Positions 35,684-43,734 of a stretch of 56,464 bases of DNA are shown here, in pieces; position 1 is the stretch's first letter; each line of letters begins with the position of its first letter. Origin of the DNA: Calothrix sp. PCC 6303 (GTDB lineage Bacteria; Cyanobacteriota; Cyanobacteriia; Cyanobacteriales; Nostocaceae); NCBI RefSeq assembly GCF_000317435.1, contig NC_019728.1, forward strand, positions 1 through 56,464, given 5' to 3'. The translations under genes and the position numbers were made by a program. The notes below the pieces were generated by a model. It saw only the letters and a list, made by a program, of their open reading frames with translations. It was not told where the DNA came from and searched no databases.

Positions 35684-36340
35684 TCATCTAAATATGTCTC
35701 GAATATTGTTCCAGAATCTAACGACTGGATTGGTTGAAAAATGTTTTTGAGGAATCAAGCTTAAGTCGCTATCTGAGCCATTTTCGAGTAAATGTTTAAT
35801 CTTTTTATCTTCATAGTCTCTATCCGCTTTCATTTGGGCGATAAATGGCTTGTTGCTGATATTTTCTAGTCTTGTTTTCGCCTCAACTGTCGCCATTTGA
35901 GTATCGATCCATGCCTGCAATTCGATAACATCCATTGCATCATCATGACGCTGATATTCTTTCTCTAAATCGGCGAATAATTTAGTTTTGTATTCATCAA
36001 TTAAGTGATTGTAACGGGTGTTTTCTAGGGAAACATCACCTCCAGCTTTATCAATTTTGGCTGCTTCTCGTCCTCCGGTTTTATAAATATCTGCTAGTGC
36101 TTCGTTGTAATCTCCAATTCCTTCGATGTAGTCCTTTAAATTTTCGCGGATAAGGGGCATCACAGCAATTAATCTCTGTCCTGTATTACCCATATCCCCA
36201 ATTTGCTTTAAAGCTTTATCGTCACCGTTGACAGCACGGATAATTAAGGAATTGTTGATGCCAAATTTTTTGTTGGTGGCTTTGGTGATTTGTTTACCAT
36301 ATCCCGATATGTGGTCGCGGACATATTTTGATGTTTTCAT
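35684..36340 (-). CDS. Helical hypothetical protein
   Basis: A 218-residue soluble, mostly helical protein (MKTSKYVRDHISGYGKQITK at the start). The helix-rich middle (DLEKEYQRHDDAMDVIELQ) and basic C-terminus are typical of structural proteins in plasmid transfer regions, but no named family is evident. It is preceded directly by a possible small membrane ORF and by the coiled-coil gene, so probably co-transcribed. Confidence 0.65.
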   Translation of the reverse strand: MKTSKYVRDHISGYGKQITKATNKKFGINNSLIIRAVNGDDKALKQIGDMGNTGQRLIAVMPLIRENLKDYIEGIGDYNEALADIYKTGGREAAKIDKAGGDVSLENTRYNHLIDEYKTKLFADLEKEYQRHDDAMDVIELQAWIDTQMATVEAKTRLENISNKPFIAQMKADRDYEDKKIKHLLENGSDSDLSLIPQKHFSTNPVVRFWNNIRDIFR

Positions 36341-36342
36341 TT

Positions 36343-36510
36343 TTAATCATCCTGACATTGGTAATTACAGATATATCCCTGTTCGACTAATTTCTGTCGC
36401 TGTTGTTTGGGAGTTAAGGGTTTCAAACCTACCAATAATTGAATTAGTAAGGAGATTAACCCCAATCCTAATATCAATAGATAAAGTTTATACGGAATTA
36501 GATAATCATT
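36343..36510 (-). CDS. Possible small single-helix membrane protein (non-standard start)
   Basis: Between two operon genes an open frame encodes YLIPYKLYLLILGLGLISLL as a membrane helix and a basic tail ending YICNYQCQDD, 50-odd residues in all. No ATG or GTG lies in frame at a sensible place; an ATT close to the upstream stop, or translational coupling, would be needed. It is filed at low confidence because the composition is clearly protein-like. Confidence 0.3.
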   Translation of the reverse strand, partial: NDYLIPYKLYLLILGLGLISLLIQLLVGLKPLTPKQQRQKLVEQGYICNYQCQDD

Positions 36511-37249
36511 ATGTTGAATTGATTTTGAATTGTGAGAGGATTGCTGCTTTTGCGCTTTGGATACTTTTTCGACTCTCTACTAATGTTGCTTTTACGTTGC
36601 CTAAACCTTCTGCAAACTTTTGATTGAGTTGCTTTTCTCGGTATTCAAAATGATTCTTTAAATCTTCGCTTGTATCTTTTATTTGTTGTTCTAAAGAATC
36701 GTAACGCTGGTCAGCATGGGACTTAATTGCTAAACTTACTGACTGAATAAAATCAGTATAGTCACCAAATCTATCCCCAATACTGGTGGCTAAATCCAAC
36801 ACTTCTACGGATGATAGTTCAATACCTAAAACCGATGCTTGGGTTGTAATTAAGTCTTGTTTCTGTTCGGTATTAACTACTATGGATGATGCTTCTAATC
36901 CTTGATTGCTCTTGTTTTGAAGTATTTCATCAACGTCAGACTCTTCAATAATAGGTGATTGTTGTTCATCTGTTCGTCCTAGTACAGCGTCATATGAAGG
37001 TTGGATTGTTGTTAATTCTGAGGTTAATTCTGAGGCTATTTCTGTTGTTTCAATTGCTGCAATATTTACTTCAGAAGTGGCTGGTGCCATCGCTTTCATA
37101 AAACTTTCTATTACAGCAGTGATTTCTTCTTCTGTTGGGTTGTTTTTATCATCAACAATAGAAGTATAAACTTCTCTTATTTCTGCTAATGATTTTTTTA
37201 TTCCCATGCGGTTGAGCCGAGATTGGATTCTTTTGGTGTAGGTGGTCAT
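36509..37249 (-). CDS. Acidic protein with C-terminal coiled coil
   Basis: A 246-residue protein. The N-terminus is basic and helical (RIQSRLNRMGIKKSLAEI). The middle is acidic and Glu/Thr-rich. Residues ~180-235 form a coiled coil. The start overlaps the stop of the upstream HTH gene by 4 bp. This arrangement may represent a partition-like or relaxosome accessory pair; no family was recognised. Confidence 0.65.
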   Translation of the reverse strand: MTTYTKRIQSRLNRMGIKKSLAEIREVYTSIVDDKNNPTEEEITAVIESFMKAMAPATSEVNIAAIETTEIASELTSELTTIQPSYDAVLGRTDEQQSPIIEESDVDEILQNKSNQGLEASSIVVNTEQKQDLITTQASVLGIELSSVEVLDLATSIGDRFGDYTDFIQSVSLAIKSHADQRYDSLEQQIKDTSEDLKNHFEYREKQLNQKFAEGLGNVKATLVESRKSIQSAKAAILSQFKINST

Positions 37250-37692
37250 TTTGATTTTTCTGCTAGTTCTCTAGTGATTTGCTTGCTTGATAGCTTTGCT
37301 TTGTAAATCAATGCGGCAAGAATTATTGGTTGCAATTTATCGGCAGGATAAAATTTTGATTTTCTGAACCCACCCAAGGGACGAAACCAACGACTAATGG
37401 TTGAAGGGTGAATTCTTACACCTTGTTGGTTGAATAATTCTGTCAAGAATTCTCCCTGGATTAATTCTTTGGAGCCGATTAATTTTTGTGTGTTGGTGTA
37501 AGCAGCTAAGATTCCGTGGGACAAGTTTGCATGGGGTAGCACCTTTTTGAACTCGCCAACCCACTTGAGGTTTTCAGTCGTAAGCGCTAACCCTTGTTGT
37601 GTAAAGGATTTTTTAACTCTCCACCACTGCACATCGCTGATTCGTCTACCTAGTACGGACTCGTAAAAGAAGCGAACTTCTGTGGATTTCAT
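37246..37692 (-). CDS. HTH-type DNA-binding protein
   Basis: Read from ATG 37692 this is a 148-residue basic protein containing SDVQWWRVKKSFTQQGLAL and a second helix-turn-helix-like segment (GVRIHPSTISRWFRPLGG). In-frame upstream starts exist (ATG 37731, GTG 37806), but they would overlap a palindrome at 37727-37747 that looks like an operator. It is the first gene of the minus-strand operon and divergent from a ribbon-helix-helix gene. Likely a regulator or replicon-maintenance protein. Confidence 0.6.
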   Translation of the reverse strand: MKSTEVRFFYESVLGRRISDVQWWRVKKSFTQQGLALTTENLKWVGEFKKVLPHANLSHGILAAYTNTQKLIGSKELIQGEFLTELFNQQGVRIHPSTISRWFRPLGGFRKSKFYPADKLQPIILAALIYKAKLSSKQITRELAEKSK

Positions 37693-37726
37693 CTTTGTGA
37701 ATTGCCTGAGACACAGCTTTATTATA

Positions 37727-37747
37727 TCCATTATATCCACTAATGGA
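37727..37747. promoter_or_regulatory. Operator-like palindrome between divergent regulator genes
   Basis: TCCATTA and TAATGGA form perfect 7-bp arms around a 7-bp spacer that itself continues a TATCCA direct repeat. It lies between the starts of the HTH gene and the ribbon-helix-helix gene. Ribbon-helix-helix proteins bind such repeats, so it may be the autoregulatory site of the 37825 gene. Confidence 0.5.
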
Positions 37748-37824
37748 TATAGACGACGTGTTTTTTTTAAGGGATTATGCTTGCATGACTTGCAATGCTT
37801 CTCCACCGAGAAGACTAGGTAGTA

Positions 37825-37983
37825 ATGGCTAAAATTGAGCTTCGACTGAAAATTGAAGAGTCAGTGCGAGACGAGTTCAAGGCAGCCTGTGCTTTGAACC
37901 GGAAGACTATGAGCGAAATAATTGAAGAGTATATGAAAGGTTATGTCGAACAAACGAATCAGCAGAGGCAGAAAAAAGAATGA
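37825..37983 (+). CDS. Small ribbon-helix-helix DNA-binding protein
   Basis: A 52-residue protein: an N-terminal β-strand (KIELRLKI) followed by two helices (SVRDEFKAACALNRKT and SEIIEEYMKGYV), the compact CopG/Arc fold, then a basic tail. The ATG has no strong ribosome-binding site but the fold match is convincing. It is divergent from the HTH-led operon and probably controls it and itself; CopG-type proteins also limit plasmid copy number. Confidence 0.75.
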   Translation: MAKIELRLKIEESVRDEFKAACALNRKTMSEIIEEYMKGYVEQTNQQRQKKE

Positions 37984-38267
37984 GATTTTATACGATTAAT
38001 TCGTGGTATTGCTGGATTGAAATCTTGCATGGCAAGTAATACTTCTTTTGTTAAAGAAACTTTGCGCTTTAAGTTCTGGTATTTCATGATTGCGTATTTG
38101 ACGTGCGCGAATTTCACTTGTTGCAAAGTGCAGGTGCAACCTTTATTTCTGTGCAACTGTTAAATTTTAAAAATTACTATACTGTTTGTGCAGCGAGCAT
38201 TTATAACGTATTACTTGGGAAAACTTTACTGTATAGATTCATAAATCTTCTTCTCTTAGGTCTTTGT

Positions 38268-38358
38268 TGGGGTAAAAGTAGCCAAGGCGCATTTTGCCGC
38301 CATGCATCGTCTGAAAATATTAGTCAGACAGGGTTTTAGAAAAAAACTAACTTTTGCC
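38268..38358. repeat. Dispersed repeat, second copy
   Basis: About 90 bp beginning GGGGTAAAAGTAGCCAAGGC and containing CATTTTGCCGCCATGC repeats 17513-17606 in the same orientation, at roughly 80% identity by eye. A TCTG/CAGA inverted pair follows in both. The GGGGTAAA start resembles outer ends of Tn3-type repeats, but this is not established. Confidence 0.65.
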
Positions 38359-38472
38359 TAAAAATTAGAATTTGGCAGACTAGATTCATTACTTTTAGCC
38401 GTACCATTTGAACCTCTCTAATTTTTAGGATCTGAAACCTTTGTGGCTACGTTCCAAAACACTGTGCTAAAT

Positions 38473-38684
38473 AGGGCTTGCTGAATAAAGCTATAAGCTT
38501 TACCAAATATGAGTTTCAAGTATTTTTAAGGCAAACAAGTGCAAGGTTATGGGATTTAGATGCTCAAAAACCATGCACTTTGGCGGAAAATCGCGGGGTG
38601 AATTTTGGATCTGAGCTCCAAAACCACCATTATTCAAGCTGTGTGGCATCTAGATTCGCTTTGCAGCCTTTTTCAGCAGACCCT
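38473..38684. mobile_element. MITE-like element, 212 bp
   Basis: Terminal inverted repeats of about 16 bp: AGGGCTTGCTGAATAAA at the left and, inverted, AGGGTCTGCTGAAAAA at the right. Flanks TAAAT on each side suggest a target duplication or palindromic target. The interior has no transposase. It is probably mobilised in trans by a full-length insertion sequence elsewhere. Confidence 0.55.
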
Positions 38685-38766
38685 AAATAACTTATAAGTT
38701 AATTCGCACATTGAAAATTGTGAAAAATGTCGATTTGCAGAATCCTTATCCAATAAGGGTTCTAGC

Positions 38767-38803
38767 CTTAGCGTAAGTTTCTGTTCGATTGCTCATTTAC
38801 CCC
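38767..38803 (-). repeat. Tn3-type terminal inverted repeat, isolated
   Basis: On the minus strand this reads GGGGTAAATGAGCAATCG and then ACAGAAACTTACGCTAAG, nearly identical to the left terminus of the miniature element at 52603. Similarity continues ~40 bp inward (ATTCTGCAAATC). The outer end abuts the tnpA fragment at 38808, and no matching left end was found. Confidence 0.75.
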
Positions 38804-38807
38804 GGAG

Positions 38808-38966
38808 AACACTAATGATGTTCAAGGGATTGAGGAGTTGAAACAGATTTCTCCTGTCGCTTGGCAGCACATCAATTTATATGGTCGTTATGAGTTTCGG
38901 AAATTTTCTGACCCGATTAATCTGGATGATATTGTTCAGCAGCTAACCCAAGCCCCGTCTCACTAA
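38808..38966 (+). pseudogene. tnpA: Tn3-family transposase, last 52 codons
   Basis: The frame reads NTNDVQGIEELKQISPVAW, QHINLYGRYEF and stops after APSH. ISPVAWQHINL-x-G-x-Y is the Tn3 TnpA C-terminal signature, also seen at 21042-22058 ([11 protein letters not shown]). Everything upstream has been replaced by another element. Confidence 0.8.
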
Positions 38967-38988
38967 TTTCCCTATTCCCCCTTTTCGA

Positions 38989-39008
38989 GGGTTTGTACAA
39001 AAAACCCC
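38989..39008. repeat. 20-bp near-palindrome, second copy
   Basis: GGG-TTTGTACAAAAAA-CCCC is identical to the core of 22032-22052. It lies 22 bp after the stop of the Tn3 transposase remnant, the position expected for the outer part of a terminal inverted repeat. Confidence 0.6.
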
Positions 39009-39021
39009 TGAATTGATTTCT

Positions 39022-39435
39022 TTAATAGTCAATTAACCTTGCAGACTTAACTGCCAATAATAAAATTTCGTCTTTGTCAAGTCGCTTTCCTTCAGGAAGG
39101 TTTTTTGTTACTTCTGTAAAAACCTTAATAAGTTCCTCTACAGCTTTTAGAAATAAGTCAATAGCGTCAGGCGTTATTGGATTTTCGATTTCGTTTTGGT
39201 GCTTTAGTTGGAGCAATAAGCGAGGCGATACACCCATCCCCTTTGCTAACTTGATGAGGCTTGTTTCTGTTGGGCTTCCGCGCTTTTCGAGCATTGACCG
39301 CAGTCCCGGTCGTGTTAGTCCAGACTTTGTAGCAAGGTCTTTGAGCGTTAAATCTTCTTCTCGCAGGTACTTTAAAATAAATTGCCCAAGTGGAGAGCAA
39401 TCGTTGTATCCTAATTTCATGTATGATATGTGCAT
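39022..39435 (-). CDS. Xre/Cro-type repressor
   Basis: A 137-residue protein with an N-terminal HTH (LTLKDLATKSGLTRPGLRSM at about residues 29-48, then EKRG) and a helical C-terminal part. It is divergent from the large Rep-like gene with a 244-bp region between, holding a palindrome just upstream of its start and a long hairpin. A role in controlling replication or its own expression is likely. No peptidase (LexA-type) domain is present. Confidence 0.8.
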   Translation of the reverse strand: MHISYMKLGYNDCSPLGQFILKYLREEDLTLKDLATKSGLTRPGLRSMLEKRGSPTETSLIKLAKGMGVSPRLLLQLKHQNEIENPITPDAIDLFLKAVEELIKVFTEVTKNLPEGKRLDKDEILLLAVKSARLIDY

Positions 39436-39482
39436 AAACCTAAGCGAGAAGAAAGAATATTTTTTTTGCTTATGTACTAAGA

Positions 39483-39495
39483 TAGATAGTATCTA
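39483..39495. promoter_or_regulatory. Candidate operator of the repressor
   Basis: TAGATA and TATCTA form 6-bp arms around a single central base, 48 bp upstream of the repressor start codon. Small symmetric sites of this kind are usual for Xre/Cro proteins. No binding data; based on position and symmetry only. Confidence 0.4.
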
Positions 39496-39506
39496 AAAAA
39501 AAGGAA

Positions 39507-39654
39507 GGATAACACGACTACACACAACGGCGACGAGTAAAATCGACGACGATGAAGCAACCCAAAACATCACCCAACCTTAGTTTATTAAAATATATAG
39601 TCTTAGTGTACACCTTTTTTGTTGGGTTGTTTCATTTTTGTGGTGGTGTTATCC
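39507..39654. repeat. Long nested hairpin upstream of the Rep-like gene
   Basis: An outer perfect 9-bp pair, GGATAACAC at 39507-39515 and GTGTTATCC at 39646-39654, encloses an inner pair at 39552-39568 and 39619-39635 (ATGAAGCAACCCAAAAC against its near complement, 14 of 17). The loop is A+T-rich. It ends 25 bp before the Rep-like ATG, so it could be an origin structure, a control RNA or a translation attenuator. Confidence 0.6.
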
Positions 39655-39679
39655 GACCTGACTACCAACAAATCAGGTT

Positions 39680-42304
39680 ATGTCTGTAATTTGCCTCTAC
39701 AAACCTTCTTTAATCGAGTCTCTCCGCAAATTAAAGTGCCCTCACCCAAGTGATGCGGGAGTTTTTCTAAACCAGCTGAATTGGATTTTGACCAACACCG
39801 ATTTTGGATATGGGACACGAGACGGTGTGACATGGTATTGGGGTTCGTATAAATATTGGACTGGAGTAATCACTGGCTTGACCGAATCCCAATTCGGCAA
39901 AGTCGTGCGGTGGTTGAAAACATATGGTTTTATCGTGAAGTCCAATTTCGCCTCTTTGCGCCAACATCTTGCCAAAAAGCATGAAGACTGGCACCCGTAT
40001 TTAACAACTTCTTTTATGACGATTGACACGGCACGCATACGTGAAGTGACCGGGTTTGACTTTGGTATTACTTCTGAATTGCCAGAAGTATGGAAGCTAG
40101 AATCCTTTCCCAGTAACGATATTCTAAATAGAACTACGGGTAATTCAGAATGTAATTACGCGAAATTGCAATCGCAATTTTCATCTATATATATAGAAAA
40201 CTCTATTTCTACTCAAGAAGTCAAAAATCAAAAACAAGAGACAGATGTAACAGAAAAAGAAGTTGGTGTTAATCTCCAAGAAGACTTATGGGCTGACAAG
40301 AAGGAAGTACCCCAAGATAATCCTATTCAAACCAAGAATTTAAATAATTCTTCCACTTCGCCAAAAGAAAGTTCTGAAGGTCATTTTTCCGCCCCGCCTT
40401 GTAATACAAGTAATACAAATAATACAAGCAGACATCTTACTACAGACAGTACAAGTAATACTCAGCCTTCTTGTGCTACAGATTCTACAAATACTACGAA
40501 AGCCTCCGATACTACAGGTGTTGCAAATACTACGGAAACAGCACAACATAACGTAACGAATTCTGACGAGATTGTCAAACCAAAATTGAAGGGAGAGGAA
40601 ACTTTCCGCTTGCTTTATGTATGGGAAGACGCATTAAATCGCCCCAGTGAGATTTTCCTCAACTGGTGGGCTAATCGACACTACAAACCCCAAGGTGGGA
40701 AGTGGGAAACTGGAGCTAGAAGTTACGCCTACAGCGAGTTTTATAAGAATCCAGTTCGTACCGACGTACTTTACCAAGAGTTTTTACAATTCTTTAACCA
40801 AGTTGCCAATAACGCCCACCAACAGCAAAATCAAGATATTCAAGCTATTTTGCCTAGTTGCTTGGTTAAATACCCAGAAGTTAATCAAGAAAACAAGGAG
40901 CAGGTAGCCGAAAATATTGCTACCGTAGCAGCGCGAGGAGCAGGCGTAGCGATTCCAGGGGATGTTTCACCATGTAGCAGCCAGCATATGTCCCTTGATG
41001 AGGCTGCTAGTGGGGGGAAAATAACGCCTCTGCCGAATTTAGAGAAGCCTGTTTTACCGGGAACGGCACAACCACCAGTTATCGATCGCTCGGAATTAGT
41101 TAAAAAGATTGCTTTTGTTTATGAACGCTGGGATCAGGTCTACAAAGGCAATAAAAGACGACTCCAGGAAATAGCTCTCTGGGTGCGGCGTACAGAAGGG
41201 CTAATTCTTTTGCCAGATGGTCGTCCAGCCCTAGCCCCTGAATTGATGGAGGATGGGGAACAACCGGAACAACCCGTTTCCCCGGATGATACAGACGCTC
41301 AATATGGCACAACCATCGCTCATGGGTTAGATCAGCCACCTGTTGTTCCCCAGCCGCCTGTTGCTCCCCAGCCAACAGAGGAACCATCTGTGGGATTGAA
41401 TACCCAGCCACCTGTTGTTCCCCAGCCAATGGAGGAAGCATCTGTGGAATTGAATACCCAGCCACCTGTTGCTCCTCAGCTAATAGAGGAAGCATCTGTG
41501 GAATTGAATACCCAGCCACCTGTTGCTCCTCAGCTAATAGAGGAACCATCTGTGGGGTTGGATGCCCAACCCAGCGCTGTCGCCCAACAAGAGGAAGAAA
41601 TTGCGATTGACAATAATGTTACCAAGGTCAATGAAAATACTCTTGTTAACTGTGAAATTACTGAAGTAGTAATAGTATCTTCCTACCTGAAAAATATTCG
41701 TTCATGTCTGTTGTGTGGGGAATACGATTTATTAGCTACTTACCTTAGTGATTTGGATGGAAGTATTAAAAGTCAAATATTGTCCCGTTTGACGGTTTTG
41801 GAAAGGAAACAACTAGAAAATTTTGATCACGAGTTCCCATATCGAACGCGCGAGCAAGAACAACAGCAACCAGTTGAGCAAAGGCAAGAACTTGAACAAG
41901 TTCAAGAACAACAGCAACCAATTGAACAAAGGCAAGAACTTGAACAAGTTCAAGAACAACAGCAACCAATTGAACAAAGGCAACCCAACCAATCGAGTCA
42001 CCCTAATACTCAAGCGACTCCGGGAGCGATGCGCGAGGAACCCAGACAAATTGAACGAGAGCGATCGCAATATCTCAAAGGCTGTAATATACCCCTGCGA
42101 GTTGGTAGTAAAGTACGCTGCTATCCTACGGATACCCACTGGCAAAACGATTGGACTGTGAAAGCCGAAATTGTTGAACTGCGCCAAGAAAAAGGCTATT
42201 TCAACGGCTGTACTGTTCGCTACTTTAACCCCAAAACCCAATCAAAAGTCGAGAAATTTATCTGTGGTGGCAGTGGTGACTGGCTATTGGAGTTAATAGA
42301 TTGA
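39680..42304 (+). CDS. Candidate plasmid replication initiator with repeat-rich linker
   Basis: An 874-residue protein. The first ~130 residues (FLNQLNWILTNTDFGYGTRDG, YWTGVITGLTESQFGKVVRW, LKTYGFIVKS) resemble the winged-helix initiator-type domain found on cyanobacterial plasmids. A Thr/Asn/Ser-rich linker, a middle domain (TFRLLYVWEDALNRPSEIFL), and Pro/Gln repeats follow: four ~20-residue units QPPV-V/A-PQ, and three EQQQPIEQRQELEQVQ-type units. The last ~65 residues form a small β-barrel-like domain (PLRVGSKVRCYPTDTHWQNDW). Position next to a divergent repressor and hairpin supports a replication role, but no Rep family was firmly matched. Confidence 0.65.
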   Translation: MSVICLYKPSLIESLRKLKCPHPSDAGVFLNQLNWILTNTDFGYGTRDGVTWYWGSYKYWTGVITGLTESQFGKVVRWLKTYGFIVKSNFASLRQHLAKKHEDWHPYLTTSFMTIDTARIREVTGFDFGITSELPEVWKLESFPSNDILNRTTGNSECNYAKLQSQFSSIYIENSISTQEVKNQKQETDVTEKEVGVNLQEDLWADKKEVPQDNPIQTKNLNNSSTSPKESSEGHFSAPPCNTSNTNNTSRHLTTDSTSNTQPSCATDSTNTTKASDTTGVANTTETAQHNVTNSDEIVKPKLKGEETFRLLYVWEDALNRPSEIFLNWWANRHYKPQGGKWETGARSYAYSEFYKNPVRTDVLYQEFLQFFNQVANNAHQQQNQDIQAILPSCLVKYPEVNQENKEQVAENIATVAARGAGVAIPGDVSPCSSQHMSLDEAASGGKITPLPNLEKPVLPGTAQPPVIDRSELVKKIAFVYERWDQVYKGNKRRLQEIALWVRRTEGLILLPDGRPALAPELMEDGEQPEQPVSPDDTDAQYGTTIAHGLDQPPVVPQPPVAPQPTEEPSVGLNTQPPVVPQPMEEASVELNTQPPVAPQLIEEASVELNTQPPVAPQLIEEPSVGLDAQPSAVAQQEEEIAIDNNVTKVNENTLVNCEITEVVIVSSYLKNIRSCLLCGEYDLLATYLSDLDGSIKSQILSRLTVLERKQLENFDHEFPYRTREQEQQQPVEQRQELEQVQEQQQPIEQRQELEQVQEQQQPIEQRQPNQSSHPNTQATPGAMREEPRQIERERSQYLKGCNIPLRVGSKVRCYPTDTHWQNDWTVKAEIVELRQEKGYFNGCTVRYFNPKTQSKVEKFICGGSGDWLLELID

Positions 42305-42341
42305 CACTCCCCGGCGTGAACGCACGGTGATGCCATAGTGG

Positions 42342-42391
42342 GTAAGCCGGGATACGTGTAAATTGAGACACGTTGTAAGTTTTGTAAAGAA
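42342..42391. repeat. Dispersed repeat with GAGACACGTTGT motif
   Basis: TAAGCCGGGATAC, GTAAATTGAGACACGTTGTA and GTTTTGT match 17438-17480 in order. An inverted relative lies at 45340-45378 (GTAAATCGAGACA and TTGAGACACGTTGT on the minus strand). The three sites border parB, the toxin-antitoxin pair and the relaxase, so they may be protein-binding sites or element ends. Confidence 0.55.
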
Positions 42392-42524
42392 TTAGGCTAA
42401 AACCCTTATTTTACAAGTGTTGCAGAAGATGCGTTTATGCCTATCACTAATTTTTATTTGCTATTTGCGATTTGCGAATATAAAATGTAATTACATCTGT
42501 CAATATAATCGCGAAGAAAATAAT

Positions 42525-43031
42525 ATGTTAAAGCCTCAAGATATTGTTGTTTTACTTAAATTACACAATTTGCGTAGTTCAGAATGGACTTACAATAAGC
42601 TGGCTGATAGCCTTTGTATCAGTGCATCTGAGGTACATGCTGCTTTAAAGAGATGTCAGGTTAGTGGTTTGTATGATTCTTACTTAAAAAAAATTAGAAA
42701 TGCTGCTGTGCTGGAATTTTTAATTCACGGTATTAAATATGTATTTCCTGCTCAACCAGGAGCTATAGGTAGAGGTATGCCCACAGCGCATTCTTCAGAA
42801 CCTTTAAAAGATTTGGTTATTAGTGACCCCAGCAATACTTATGTATGGGCTTCTCCTAATGGGAATACTAGAGGGCAAACGATTAATCCTCTATATAAAT
42901 CTGTTCCCGAAGCTGCTAAGAATGACCCAGAACTGTATCAAATGCTTAGTTTGGTTGATGCAGTCAGAGCGGGGCGTGCCCGTGAACAACAAATTGCTTG
43001 TCAAGAACTTGAAAAAAGACTGGCAATGTAA
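42525..43031 (+). CDS. Winged-helix antitoxin of an AbiE-like pair
   Basis: A 168-residue protein with an N-terminal winged helix (DIVVLLKLHNL, EWTYNKLADSLCISASEVHA). I selected ATG 42525; the ORF extends 36 codons upstream without a better start. The stop overlaps the next ATG by 1 bp (TAATG). This HTH-then-nucleotidyltransferase layout matches type IV AbiE-type systems, in which the HTH protein represses the operon and blocks the toxin. Confidence 0.75.
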   Translation: MLKPQDIVVLLKLHNLRSSEWTYNKLADSLCISASEVHAALKRCQVSGLYDSYLKKIRNAAVLEFLIHGIKYVFPAQPGAIGRGMPTAHSSEPLKDLVISDPSNTYVWASPNGNTRGQTINPLYKSVPEAAKNDPELYQMLSLVDAVRAGRAREQQIACQELEKRLAM

Positions 43032-43708
43032 TGAATCAACAAATAGAAATGTTAGAAAGGGCTGGCAAATTGTTGTCAGCCTTGGACGAACACTTAGTAT
43101 TTGTAGGTGGTGCGACAATATCGCTTTATCTTGACGATGCTTCTGTTGAAGATGTCCGCACAACAAAAGATGTTGATTGTGTGGTTGAAATTACTTCTCG
43201 TGCTGAATACTATAAACTTTCAGATAAATTACGTAAAATTGGGCTTAATGAGGACACGAAAAGTTCTGTAATCTGTCGGTGGTGTTATGAAGACTTAATA
43301 ATAGATATTATGCCGACAAATGAAGAAATACTCGGCTTTTCAAATTGTTGGTATTTACCAGGAATTAATAAAGCAATATCACACAAGCTTCCAAGCGGAC
43401 AATCTATTTTGATTTTTACAGTATCTTATCTTCTGGCATCAAAGATTGAAGCATTTAACAGTAGAGGAAGAACCAACCCCTATAGCAGCCCTGATTTGGA
43501 AGATATTATACTACTGCTTGATGGATGCCCTTATCTAGAAGATAATTTTCAGGAAACTGACATAGATGTTGTAACTTTTGTGAAGAATTGGTTTAAATCT
43601 GAAATCAATTTGCTGAGAGAAATAGCTCCTGCACAGATGCCTTATGCGTCTCGACAATCCGGTCGTGAACCGATACTTTTATCTCTAATTGAAAAACTGG
43701 CTCAATAA
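43031..43708 (+). CDS. AbiEii-type nucleotidyltransferase toxin
   Basis: A 225-residue protein with the nucleotidyltransferase signature: FVGGATISLYL, then TTKDVDCVVE giving the D-x-D pair, and a third acidic residue in LIIDIMPT. A lysine in LASKIEAFNSRGR fits AbiEii-type proteins. Such enzymes transfer NTPs to tRNA or other targets and cause abortive infection or plasmid addiction. It is coupled to the upstream winged-helix gene. Confidence 0.8.
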   Translation: MNQQIEMLERAGKLLSALDEHLVFVGGATISLYLDDASVEDVRTTKDVDCVVEITSRAEYYKLSDKLRKIGLNEDTKSSVICRWCYEDLIIDIMPTNEEILGFSNCWYLPGINKAISHKLPSGQSILIFTVSYLLASKIEAFNSRGRTNPYSSPDLEDIILLLDGCPYLEDNFQETDIDVVTFVKNWFKSEINLLREIAPAQMPYASRQSGREPILLSLIEKLAQ

Positions 43709-43734
43709 TTGATACCAGCTTCTACCAATTGCGA

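Noticed and set aside
41100-42241. Long antisense ORFs within the Rep-like gene
   Set aside because: They mirror the Pro/Gln repeat blocks, which stay open in several frames by composition alone.
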